The notes under the pieces were generated by a model. That model made no database searches and had not been told where the DNA came from. It saw nothing but the letters and a program-made list of their open reading frames with translations. Shown here piece after piece: positions 9,788-18,884 of a DNA stretch of 64,000 nt. A program made the translations under genes and the position numbers. This stretch comes from Agreia bicolorata (lineage in GTDB: Bacteria > Actinomycetota > Actinomycetes > Actinomycetales > Microbacteriaceae). The stretch is taken from assembly GCF_000938265.1 (NCBI RefSeq), contig NZ_JYFC01000011.1:1-64000 (forward strand), in the 5' to 3' direction. The first letter of the stretch is position 1; every line of letters begins with the position of its first letter.

Positions 9788-10513
9788 GTGCAGCACTCCG
9801 ACCAGACCCACGACGAGTCGTCTGACGACCAGGTCGAGGGCGAGACCGTCGACACGCCCGTGCAGTTCGAGGCAGACCCTGTTCTGCTCACCGCAGTAGA
9901 TCAGGCGCGCGCCGCGCTCCTCGAGATCACTCCGGCGTCGACCATCGGCGCGGTTGTCGGGCACACCACACACGACGAGCATGTGCTGAGCCTGCATTTC
10001 GCGTCGCTGATGCCCGGGTACCCCGATTGGCACTGGACCGCGACGCTGTCACGGATCGACGCCGACAGCGAGCCCAGCGTGCTCGAGACCGAGCTGCTTC
10101 CCGGTGAGGGTGCTGTTCTGGCGCCCGAGTGGACACCGTGGTCGGAGCGCCTCGAGGACTACAAGCTTGCGCAGGAGCACGCCGCGGCGCTGGCGGCAGA
10201 TGACGACGACGATGACGATGATGATGTCGACGACGACGACTCCGACGATGAAGACCTCGACGACGATGACGAGCTCGATCTCGACGACCACATTCTCGAC
10301 GACGACGTGCTCGACGACGCCGTGCACGAGCATGCCGAGGCCGCCGTTCTCGACGCATCGGTTCTGGTTCGCGGCGATGAAGCACCTGCAGTAGTCGAGA
10401 CCGAGCAGACGGTCGATGTCGACGAGGAGGGCCTCACGGTCGTCGACCTCGACGATTCCGAGCCTCGCTCGAGCGTCTACTACGACGAAGACGCCCCCGA
10501 AGACCTGCGCTGA
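9788..10513 (+). CDS. DUF3027 domain protein with a long acidic tail
   Basis: The 241-residue product carries the DUF3027 signature: GYPDWHWTATL near residue 78 and LLPGEGAVLAPEWTPWSERL near residues 103-122. After that comes an extremely acidic low-complexity stretch of about 40 residues, nearly all aspartate (roughly 137-178), and an acidic tail. The function of DUF3027 is unknown. The acidic tail could mimic nucleic acid or bind basic proteins, but that is speculation. The gene starts with GTG at 9788, six bases after the cold-shock gene, and is probably co-transcribed with it. Confidence 0.85.
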   Translation: MQHSDQTHDESSDDQVEGETVDTPVQFEADPVLLTAVDQARAALLEITPASTIGAVVGHTTHDEHVLSLHFASLMPGYPDWHWTATLSRIDADSEPSVLETELLPGEGAVLAPEWTPWSERLEDYKLAQEHAAALAADDDDDDDDDVDDDDSDDEDLDDDDELDLDDHILDDDVLDDAVHEHAEAAVLDASVLVRGDEAPAVVETEQTVDVDEEGLTVVDLDDSEPRSSVYYDEDAPEDLR

Positions 10514-10518
10514 GCGGA

Positions 10519-10661
10519 AACGGGCGGAGATTCAGGGTATCCGACGCCCTATGCGCCTTGGATGCCTCGAATCTCCGCCCGTTCTGACGAGGAACGGACG
10601 GAGAACAGCGCATCCGAACCGAATACGGCGTCGGTTGAACGGATCTCCGCCCATTCCGCAG
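10519..10661. repeat. tandem inverted-repeat cluster between operons
   Basis: The 264-base gap between the DUF3027 gene and the kinase gene holds two tandem inverted-repeat units. The first is a perfect 15-base pair of arms, AACGGGCGGAGATTC at 10519-10533 and its complement at 10569-10583. The second, at about 10589-10661, uses a diverged version of the same core (GGACGGAGA near 10593 and TCTCCGCCC near 10646). The layout recalls REP-like or miniature mobile repeats, and the first unit may also end transcription of the upstream operon. Confidence 0.7.
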
Positions 10662-10777
10662 GTGACCCAGACCTGCGTCGAGTAGGCAGTGACCTCAATT
10701 CGCGGGCTGCTCCTCCTCGAGGAGGATTCCTGCCGGGATCGCGGGTGTGGCACGGCGTCGGCTTCTACGGTGAAAGC

Positions 10778-12087
10778 ATGAACCGTCTTCGCGATGCCAC
10801 AATCCTCGTCGGTCCGCCCCTTTTCGCTCTGGTGTTCGTGGGCTTCTGGCTTCTCGCGGAGGCGGGGCGATTTGCAACCGATGAGCCCCGGTGGTGGCTC
10901 GCGAGCTGGCTGCCATTTGCGTTGGTGGGAGCATCCATCGCCGTATCGCGACTTGTGCCCATCTCCTCGTTGGCCATTGTCGGGGCGTTGTTGGTGGGGC
11001 AGCTTCTCGGGGTACTTGCCCCGCTGCAGGACACTAGCTGGCCGGTCTACCTCGGCCTACTGGTCACGGCGACGCTCGTGTCGTGGAGCGGATCAAGCCG
11101 CTATCTGCGTGGTGTCGTCGTTGTCTTCGCCGCCTTCTCCGTGTTGCTCGCGGCTCAGGTCACCTTTCACGGGGTCAGCGCCATCGGCACAGGGGATCCC
11201 CTGACGGCCACGACCTCGAACGGCCAGACCGAGTGGCTGCTGATCGTGGCGCTGTCGATTCTCTTCTTCTCGCTCGCGCTGTGCTGCTGGTTCATAGGCT
11301 TCGCTCATCGTGTGCGCCTTGAACGTGCCGAGGCTGCCGCGCAGCGATTGGCAGTGGAGGAGGAGCTCGCGAGTTCCGAGCTCGAAGTGACCCTCGCCAG
11401 CGAGCGGGACCGCATAGCTCAAGACGTGCACGACATCATGGCGCACTCGCTGTCGGTCATCGTCGCGCAGGCAGATGGTGCGCGCTATCTGTCGCAGACG
11501 CGCCCCGAGGTCGTCGGCACCGCTCTCGACGCCATCGCGTCGTCGGCCCGCGACTCCCTCGTTGAGGTACGCATGCTGATGGATGCCCTGTCGTCGGAAC
11601 CCCAGGGACACTCCCAACCGGCGTTGAGAGATCTCGCCGACCTCATAGGGCGAATGGTCTCTGCGGGCCTGCCCGTGACGATGGATGTTTTCGGTGACGC
11701 CAAAGCACTGTCGGCGGCCCAGCAACTGGCCGTCTACCGCATCGTGCAGGAGTCGCTCACGAACGCCCTGCGCCACGCAGGACCGGATGCCACAGCTCGA
11801 GTCGCGCTCGACTGGCGAGGCCTCGGCCTTGCGCTCAGCATTGGGTCGACGGGCGGGCCGACCATTGCGGAACCGGAGGTCGTGCAATCGGCCGAGCTTT
11901 TCGAAGGCCGCGGCATCCGGGGTATGCGGGAAAGGGCACGCATCGCCGGAGGCTGGCTCACGGCCGGGCCTGAGCGCACGGAAGGCGGGCCGAGCGAGTT
12001 CATCGTGACTGCATTCCTGCCGGTGCAGCTCGAACCCGGCGGCGACGATGGCGGTGGGTCTCCGAGTGGCTCAGAGGGGGAGAAGCG

Positions 12088-12091
<4 letters not shown>
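10778..12091 (+). CDS. NarL-type sensor histidine kinase
   Basis: This 437-residue kinase has about five or six membrane helices in its first 185 residues and no extracellular domain. A dimerisation/phosphoacceptor domain of the HisKA_3 class follows (ERDRIAQDVHDIMAHSLSV), then an ATPase domain beginning AVYRIVQESLTNALRHA and ending in GRGIRGMRERARIAGG. The start at 10778 places the first helix at the N-terminus; longer frames upstream translate the repeat region. A possible -10 hexamer TACGGT at 10766-10771 lies so close to the ATG that the transcript may be leaderless. The stop overlaps the response regulator start (ATGA at 12088-12091). Confidence 0.9.
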
Positions 12092-13907
<1,816 letters not shown>

Positions 13908-13950
13908 TTATGGTGGAGGCGTACGTGCGCAACTTCCTAAGGAGTGATCG

Positions 13951-14643
13951 TTGGCCGATCTCATTGACACAACGGAGATGTACCTCCGCACGATCCTCGA
14001 ACTGGAGGAGGAGAACATCATTCCGCTGCGCGCACGCATCTCTGAGCGCCTCGGACACTCTGGCCCCACTGTCTCGCAGACGGTCGGTCGTATGGAGCGC
14101 GACGGCCTCGTTGTCGTGTCGGGCGACCGCCATCTCGAGCTCACGGGTACGGGCCGAACCAAGGCCGTGCACGTGATGCGCAAGCACCGCCTCGCGGAGC
14201 GTCTGCTCAGCGACGTCATCGGGCTCGACTGGGAGTACGTGCACGAAGAGGCATGCCGCTGGGAGCATGTCATGAGCGAGCAGGTCGAGCGACGCATCAT
14301 CGAGATGCTCGACCACCCCACGGAGTCGCCGTACGGCAACCCGATCCCGGGACTCGACGAATTCGGCGATGCCGCAGCGGTGCCCTTCACCCGTGGCGTT
14401 GTGAATCTGCTCACCCTCGTGCACGGTGCCGTTGGACCGCAGACCAAGACCATTCGCCGTCTCGGCGAACCTGCCCAGGTCGACCCGGAGCTGCTGCTGC
14501 AGCTCAAGCAGTTCGGCGTCGTTCCGGGCAACCAGGCCGCGTTCTCGCAGGTCGGATCGTACATTCTCGTTGAGGTCGAAGGCTTCCCCGAGGGCCTCGA
14601 GCTTCCTAATGAGGTCGCGGGTCATATCTTCGTCGGCATCTGA
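13951..14643 (+). CDS. DtxR/IdeR-family metal-dependent regulator
   Basis: The 230-residue protein has the three-domain plan of DtxR/IdeR. A winged helix-turn-helix (TTEMYLRTILELEEE, GPTVSQTVGRMERDGLV) is followed by a metal-binding dimerisation domain (MRKHRLAERLL, EEACRWEHVMSE with Cys, Glu and His ligands) and an SH3-like C-terminal domain from about residue 145. Such proteins repress iron or manganese uptake genes when metal-loaded. Translation starts at TTG 13951 after a strong AAGGAG site at 13939-13944, which decides the start. The retained SH3 domain favours the IdeR/DtxR rather than the short MntR type. Its targets are not visible here. Confidence 0.93.
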   Translation: MADLIDTTEMYLRTILELEEENIIPLRARISERLGHSGPTVSQTVGRMERDGLVVVSGDRHLELTGTGRTKAVHVMRKHRLAERLLSDVIGLDWEYVHEEACRWEHVMSEQVERRIIEMLDHPTESPYGNPIPGLDEFGDAAAVPFTRGVVNLLTLVHGAVGPQTKTIRRLGEPAQVDPELLLQLKQFGVVPGNQAAFSQVGSYILVEVEGFPEGLELPNEVAGHIFVGI

Positions 14644-14874
14644 TTCACCGGTTCCGATCCTGTCTATGCGCTGGTCGCGTGCTGACAGGTGACCGCGCCA
14701 GAGTGACACGGGGGCCGGATTCGCATACCCTCTAAAAGTTCCCCTGCTCTTCAGAGCGGCGGAGCACCGGATCAGGATGCGCCCTCCGACTGTCTCCTGC
14801 ATTACCCGGGCCCGTTCTGCGCTCAGACGGTCGGACACGTCCGCCATTCACGGCATCGAAGGATAGTCAGCCCC

Positions 14875-16566
14875 GTGGTCGAACCCACTGAATCGCAGAA
14901 GAACGTCGAGCACACTCGACGACGCCGCGATTCACGGTCGGCACAGCCGGCTACGGCTCAGAGCCGCCGGCAGCTGCGTGATCGGGAGCAGGCCGAAGCT
15001 GACGCCGAGGCACAGCACCGTGCCGCAGCGGCGCAGGCCGCCGCCGGCCTGAGCCGCCGAGAGCGGCGCGAACGCGAGTACGACGAGCGGTACAGCGGGC
15101 GACCCGAGGTCGCGGCTCCTGCTCCGGATGCCGTGGTCGCCCCGGAGCCAGAAGCTGCGGCGGATCCTGTGGCCGCGCCGGAACCTATCGTCGAGGTTGA
15201 GCCCGAGGTCGAAGCAGAGCTTGTGGTCGAGGCTGTCCTCGTTGAAGCGCCGGAGCCGACGTTCGTGCTGGATCCGACGCCCGTGCCGGAGCCCGCGCCC
15301 GCTCCCACTCCGGTGGCGCCACCGTCGCGGCGCGCTCGCCGTGCACGAGTGGAAACACCCGTCGTCGAAGACGAGAAGACCCCTGTCGTCGAAGAGAAGC
15401 CCGAGGCGGAGCCATCCGTCGCCCCAGCCGTCGACGAGCGGATGCTCGCAGTCGCCAATCTCGAGACGGTGCCGCTCGAGATCGAGCTGGTGGCGCAGCA
15501 TCCGATGGTCGAGATCGAAACGTCGGAGCACATCGCTGCCGAGACGGTGATGAGCGCCGAGGTCGACTTCGCTGAGCCGCACCCCGTGGCCTCGGCAGCC
15601 GCGAGCACCGAGGTTGAGCTCGTGGAGCCGCGCGTTGCACCCGAGACCATCTCGGCGCTCGCCACGTCCGGCGGCGATACCCCAGTGCGCCCGGTGCCGA
15701 TCGCGTCGCCGCGCATCAGGCGTTCGCTTCCTGTCGCCGAACTGCTCTCGTCGTCGAGCGGCACGTTTGTGTCGCATGCGCGGTCGCAGCCGATCAAGCG
15801 ACGCATTCTCGCGGGCTTTGTCATGATGATCGCAGCCCTGTTCGTCGTCTCGCTCTCGATTCCTTCGCTGGGCTTCGCGAGCACGTCGGACTTCGCCTCG
15901 AAGCAGATCCCGACTGACGTCACCGACAGTCAAAATCTCTCGGTCGGCCAAGGCCCGGCGCTGAACGCCGTGCGCGACGACTTCTACGCTGAGGGCGCCC
16001 CCGGCTCGCTGTACTCGACAACGAACAGCTACGTCTCGAAGGAGTCGCAGAAGCTGGCCCAGGAGCTTATGGCCGCCGTCGCAGCGGGCAGGCTCAAGGG
16101 TTCGGTGCCCGACCACATTCCCGAGATCCAGGCGTTGGCTGACGGTGTGGTGAAGCCCGACTGCGGCATCGACTTGCGCATTCTGCAGGTGATGGTGATC
16201 GCGGTTCGCACCTTCGACACCGTCGCTGTCAGCGACATCAACCGCAAGTGCACAGGCCAGATCGAGGGTGGCGGCACCGGTTCGTCGCACTACACCAACG
16301 GCGGCGGCCACGCCGTGGACTTCTATCTGATGAACGGCGCCTCGGTTCCCGGTGCAGACACCAACACGATCAAGTTCGCGGAGCTTCTCGACCCGATCAT
16401 GCCGGCAGGCTCGAACCTGGGTCAGAGCGAGTGCCGCGCGTCTGCCGGAATCTCGCTTAACCTGCAGAACTTCAAGGAGTTCCCCGACTCGTGTACCCAC
16501 ATGCACATCGACGTGGGCAGCACGACTGGGGGTCTCAACGTGAACCTCGACAGGGACTTCAAATAA
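14875..16566 (+). CDS. membrane-anchored M15-like metallopeptidase with long disordered N-terminus
   Basis: The protein has 563 residues and starts at GTG 14875. Residues 1-300 are disordered: first basic (RRRRDSRSAQ, RRERREREYDERY), then very rich in proline, glutamate, alanine and valine. A single membrane helix follows at about 311-333, so the last 230 residues lie outside the cell. That domain shows SSHYTNGGGHAVDFY (His472, Asp482) and CTHMHID (His544). This matches the HxxxxxxD...HxH zinc pattern of M15/VanY-type D,D-carboxypeptidases in spacing and flanking glycines. The natural substrate would be peptidoglycan stem peptides, but this is inferred from the motif alone. It sits directly upstream of an NlpC/P60 gene. 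Confidence 0.65.
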   Translation: MVEPTESQKNVEHTRRRRDSRSAQPATAQSRRQLRDREQAEADAEAQHRAAAAQAAAGLSRRERREREYDERYSGRPEVAAPAPDAVVAPEPEAAADPVAAPEPIVEVEPEVEAELVVEAVLVEAPEPTFVLDPTPVPEPAPAPTPVAPPSRRARRARVETPVVEDEKTPVVEEKPEAEPSVAPAVDERMLAVANLETVPLEIELVAQHPMVEIETSEHIAAETVMSAEVDFAEPHPVASAAASTEVELVEPRVAPETISALATSGGDTPVRPVPIASPRIRRSLPVAELLSSSSGTFVSHARSQPIKRRILAGFVMMIAALFVVSLSIPSLGFASTSDFASKQIPTDVTDSQNLSVGQGPALNAVRDDFYAEGAPGSLYSTTNSYVSKESQKLAQELMAAVAAGRLKGSVPDHIPEIQALADGVVKPDCGIDLRILQVMVIAVRTFDTVAVSDINRKCTGQIEGGGTGSSHYTNGGGHAVDFYLMNGASVPGADTNTIKFAELLDPIMPAGSNLGQSECRASAGISLNLQNFKEFPDSCTHMHIDVGSTTGGLNVNLDRDFK

Positions 16567-16802
16567 CCCGTCGTGCTGAGCTTTTTTCATTCCCGCCGTT
16601 ACCAATCCGTTAAAATTGCTGTCATTTAGGTGACAAACAGGTAACGCTCCCGTACCATCGGACAAGTCCAGACAGCCAAAGCATGGCTTTTGGGCGGCTC
16701 CGAGACACCTCTTTCCCCGTCTCTCGGCGCGCACAACCCGCAGACAATTCAGTGGGACGGGACGGCACCCTAGATGCCGCGCGAGGTGCCGGAGGTACAG
16801 AC

Positions 16803-17684
16803 TTGACCGAATTTCGTGAGTCGCTGGACGCCCCGAACGGCCAGCCGAACCCGAACATCTCGATCGACGAGAACGACATCGTTCCCGCAGTTCCACGACC
16901 CCTCGCTGTGGTGACTCGCTCTGCTACGTCGGTGATCGCGGCGCCCCGCGCATCCGCCCCCGTCGCCAAAGCGGCGCAGACGGCACCGCCGCGCCGCTTC
17001 AAGAAGCCCACCAAGCGCAACGTTGCGGGTGGCGTCGTTATGGCGTTCGCCGTGGGGCTCATCGCGACCATGGCCCTTCCCGCCTATGCCTTCGGCAACG
17101 GCAACGCCGCGTTCGATGCGAAGAACTCCACCGACCTGGCCGGCGGTGCCCAGAGCATCACCGTCGACGACACCGCTGCCGCACTCGCCGTCAGCCGCGA
17201 TGCCTACACGGCTCCCACGAGCGAGCAGCTGCAGGCCGCCCGCGATGCCGCGGCCGCCGCGGTTGCCGCGACCGAGGCGAGCACGGCATCCGCTTCGACC
17301 ACGCCCACGGCCGGTACATTCGCCGTCAACCCGCCGTCGGGTGCATACAGCGGCCAGGCCGTCGTCGACTACGCCCAGCAGTTCGTCGGCGTCGTTCCCT
17401 ACAGCGCCGGTGCCACTCCCGAGGCCGGTTTCGGATGCGATGGGCTGACTCAGTACGTGTTCGGCCAGTTCGGCATCTACCTGCCGCGTATCGTCGGCAA
17501 CCAGGCGGCCATGGGCATTCGCGTCTCGCCCGAAGACGCCCAGCCCGGCGACCTTGTGGTGTGGCCGATGTACCACATCGGCATCTACGACGGAGCCGGC
17601 GGAGTGATCGACTCGCCCGACTGGGGCCGAATGGTCGAGCACCGCGCGCTGTGGGGCAGCTACTACTTCGTGCGCATCGTCTAG
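16803..17684 (+). CDS. membrane-anchored NlpC/P60 peptidoglycan hydrolase
   Basis: The 293-residue protein has a disordered cytoplasmic N-terminus, a membrane helix or uncleaved signal at about 74-95, an alanine- and threonine-rich linker, and an NlpC/P60 domain at about 180-293. The catalytic cysteine is in GFGCDGLTQYVF (Cys212) and the histidine in MYHIGIYDG (His258). Such enzymes cut peptide cross-links in peptidoglycan. The usual DCSG box reads GCDG here. A good GGAGGT site at 16791-16796 precedes TTG 16803 by six bases and decides the start; the longer frame upstream has no support. The 236 bases before it hold no recognisable c-di-AMP riboswitch. Confidence 0.9.
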   Translation: MTEFRESLDAPNGQPNPNISIDENDIVPAVPRPLAVVTRSATSVIAAPRASAPVAKAAQTAPPRRFKKPTKRNVAGGVVMAFAVGLIATMALPAYAFGNGNAAFDAKNSTDLAGGAQSITVDDTAAALAVSRDAYTAPTSEQLQAARDAAAAAVAATEASTASASTTPTAGTFAVNPPSGAYSGQAVVDYAQQFVGVVPYSAGATPEAGFGCDGLTQYVFGQFGIYLPRIVGNQAAMGIRVSPEDAQPGDLVVWPMYHIGIYDGAGGVIDSPDWGRMVEHRALWGSYYFVRIV

Positions 17685-17729
17685 AGAACATCGTCGCTGG
17701 CCGGTTTGTGAACAATCGGTTACAGCTCA

Positions 17730-17769
17730 CCCGAACGGCGTGCCACGAATTTGTGGTACGCCGTTCGTG
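17730..17769 (+). terminator. long hairpin after the NlpC/P60 gene
   Basis: A stem of 15 base pairs (17732-17746 with 17753-17767) and a six-base loop GAATTT lies 48 bases after the stop codon. It is followed by a mixed rather than T-only tail. It probably ends the cell-wall operon and marks the left edge of the next transcription unit. Confidence 0.65.
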
Positions 17770-17775
17770 GGTTAG

Positions 17776-17942
17776 CCTTACTGCAATTATTCGAGCCTTC
17801 AGGAGAGACCTCGTGATATCTGGCAGGAGCATCCGCACCACGGGTTGCCGCCTGCTGAGTGTCAGGAGGCACACGAGTGGACGTTGTCTGAGCCGGGTTC
17901 GGCTCAGTTAGGGTGCTGTCATTTTGACGGTGCCCTTTTTTT
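17776..17942 (+). ncRNA. candidate small RNA or structured leader bounded by two hairpins
   Basis: No open frame of note occupies this stretch. It begins right after the hairpin that follows the NlpC gene and ends in a textbook rho-independent terminator (17911-17942). An internal hairpin, CTGAGCC/GGCTCAG at 17888-17907, is also present. This layout fits either an independent small RNA of about 150 nucleotides or an attenuating leader of the HNH gene that starts 91 bases later. It does not match 6C, SRP, RNase P, tmRNA or c-di-AMP riboswitch patterns that I can recognise. The 5' end is a guess. Confidence 0.45.
17911..17942 (+). terminator. rho-independent terminator upstream of the HNH gene
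   Basis: A 10-base-pair stem (GGGTGCTGTC at 17911-17920 with GACGGTGCCC at 17926-17935, three G-U pairs) with a five-base loop is followed directly by seven T residues. As it lies ahead of, not after, a gene, it implies a separate short transcript or attenuation. Confidence 0.8.
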
Positions 17943-18033
17943 GTGTCCATTTGCTCCTCTGATCGCAAAGAAAAATCGATGGGTGACACATCGGGTCCCT
18001 GCAAGCCGTGCAGGGCAATTCGAAAGGGCAACA

Positions 18034-18531
18034 ATGCGAACACTTGTTTTGAACGCGGGATACGAGCCACTCGGAGTGGTCTCGTTCAAGCGCGCCATCG
18101 TTCTCGTGATGAACGAGAAGGCGACCATCATCGAGAGCGACGTCGAGCATCCGGTCTGGGCCACCTCGGGCCTGTTCGACCGCCCGAGTGTCATCATCCT
18201 CACGCGCTACGTGCGCATCCCCTCGACCAGACTCATGCCCGTCTCGCGCAGGGGAGTGCTGCGCCGTGACGGTATGCGCTGCCTGTACTGCGGGGGAGCG
18301 GCCACGACCATCGACCACGTGATGCCAAAGTCGCGCGGAGGCAAGGACACGTGGGAGAACCTCGTGGCCTGCTGCCTGCGCTGCAACAACATCAAGAGCG
18401 ACCGCACCCCGGCCGAGATGGGCTGGACTCTGCGGGCAACGCCCAAGATGCCGCACCAGTCGGGCTGGACGGTCCGCGGAGCGGAGCGCGCAGAGCCGGC
18501 CTGGGAGAACTACATAGAGAGCGCGGCGTAG
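18034..18531 (+). CDS. HNH endonuclease family protein
   Basis: This 165-residue protein begins MRTLVLNAGYEPLGV and contains a complete HNH module at about residues 76-125. It has CxxC zinc ligands (CLYCGG), TIDHVMPKSRGG, WENLVACCLRCNNIKSDRTP and the closing lysine/arginine region. This short HNH protein is widespread and vertically inherited in actinobacteria, where its biological role is not settled; it is unrelated to the island HNH protein further right. The ATG at 18034 follows an AAAGGG ribosome site and gives the standard N-terminus; the longer frame reads through the terminator and is not credible. Confidence 0.92.
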   Translation: MRTLVLNAGYEPLGVVSFKRAIVLVMNEKATIIESDVEHPVWATSGLFDRPSVIILTRYVRIPSTRLMPVSRRGVLRRDGMRCLYCGGAATTIDHVMPKSRGGKDTWENLVACCLRCNNIKSDRTPAEMGWTLRATPKMPHQSGWTVRGAERAEPAWENYIESAA

Positions 18532-18534
18532 CCG

Positions 18535-18555
18535 TTCCCTGAGCCTGTCGAAGGG
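18535..18555. repeat. REP-like palindrome, TTCCCTGAGCCTGTCGAAGGG type
   Basis: This 21-base element directly follows the HNH stop codon. It is the reverse complement of the element embedded in fbiC at 39087-39110. Related copies are common in Microbacteriaceae genomes, both between and within genes. Confidence 0.75.
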
Positions 18556-18612
18556 CCGCGTCGCCATTGAACGTCTTCGCCGTGCCATATTTTTAGGGCG
18601 GCTCCACCGTTA

Positions 18613-18676
18613 GGCCTTTGGACGCGTTGGTCGAGTAGCCAAAGGCCGCCCGCGGCCGACGCGTATCGAGACCACC
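18613..18676. repeat. second REP-like element with a perfect 9-bp stem
   Basis: A perfect inverted repeat GGCCTTTGG/CCAAAGGCC (18613-18621 with 18639-18647) overlaps a larger imperfect palindrome from GGTCGAGTAGC (18629) to GCGTATCGAGACC (18661-18673). The latter pattern is another dispersed repeat familiar from Microbacteriaceae. Two repeat families stacked beside a tRNA mark this as a junction region. Confidence 0.65.
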
Positions 18677-18710
18677 CGGCCTTCCCTCTAAGCTAAACTC
18701 CTAAAGGCCA

Positions 18711-18785
18711 GCCTCTGTAGCTCAATGGAAGAGCAATTCCGTCCTAAGGAACAGGTTGGGGGTTCGAGTCCCTCCAGGGGCACCA
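18711..18785 (+). tRNA. tRNA-Arg (anticodon CCT)
   Basis: The gene folds into a normal cloverleaf: acceptor GCCTCTG/CAGGGGC, D arm GCTC/GAGC, anticodon loop GTCCTAA with CCT at positions 34-36, and T loop TTCGAGT. CCA is encoded at 18783-18785. The top pair of the anticodon stem is an A-C mismatch. It decodes AGG. Its 3' end is the left border of the AT-richer island, and tRNA 3' ends are classic integration targets. Confidence 0.95.
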
Positions 18786-18884
18786 AACAAAGGTGCTTTA
18801 GTGGCTGGCTGAAGGGCATTCCGCGCGTTTCACACATCCTCGGTGACGTTTTAGGGGACTGACGCGCGACAGGGGAGGGCGGAT

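Noticed and set aside
16567-16802. c-di-AMP (ydaO-type) riboswitch ahead of the NlpC/P60 gene
   Set aside because: Actinobacterial NlpC genes often have one, but the conserved GGGGGAACC and GACAGCTAACC blocks are not present here or in the leader of the M15-like gene.
14932-16896. 654-codon minus-strand frame opposite the M15-like gene
   Set aside because: It is a shadow frame with arginine-, leucine- and aspartate-heavy low-complexity sequence. The plus-strand gene has a coherent membrane helix and metal-site pattern.
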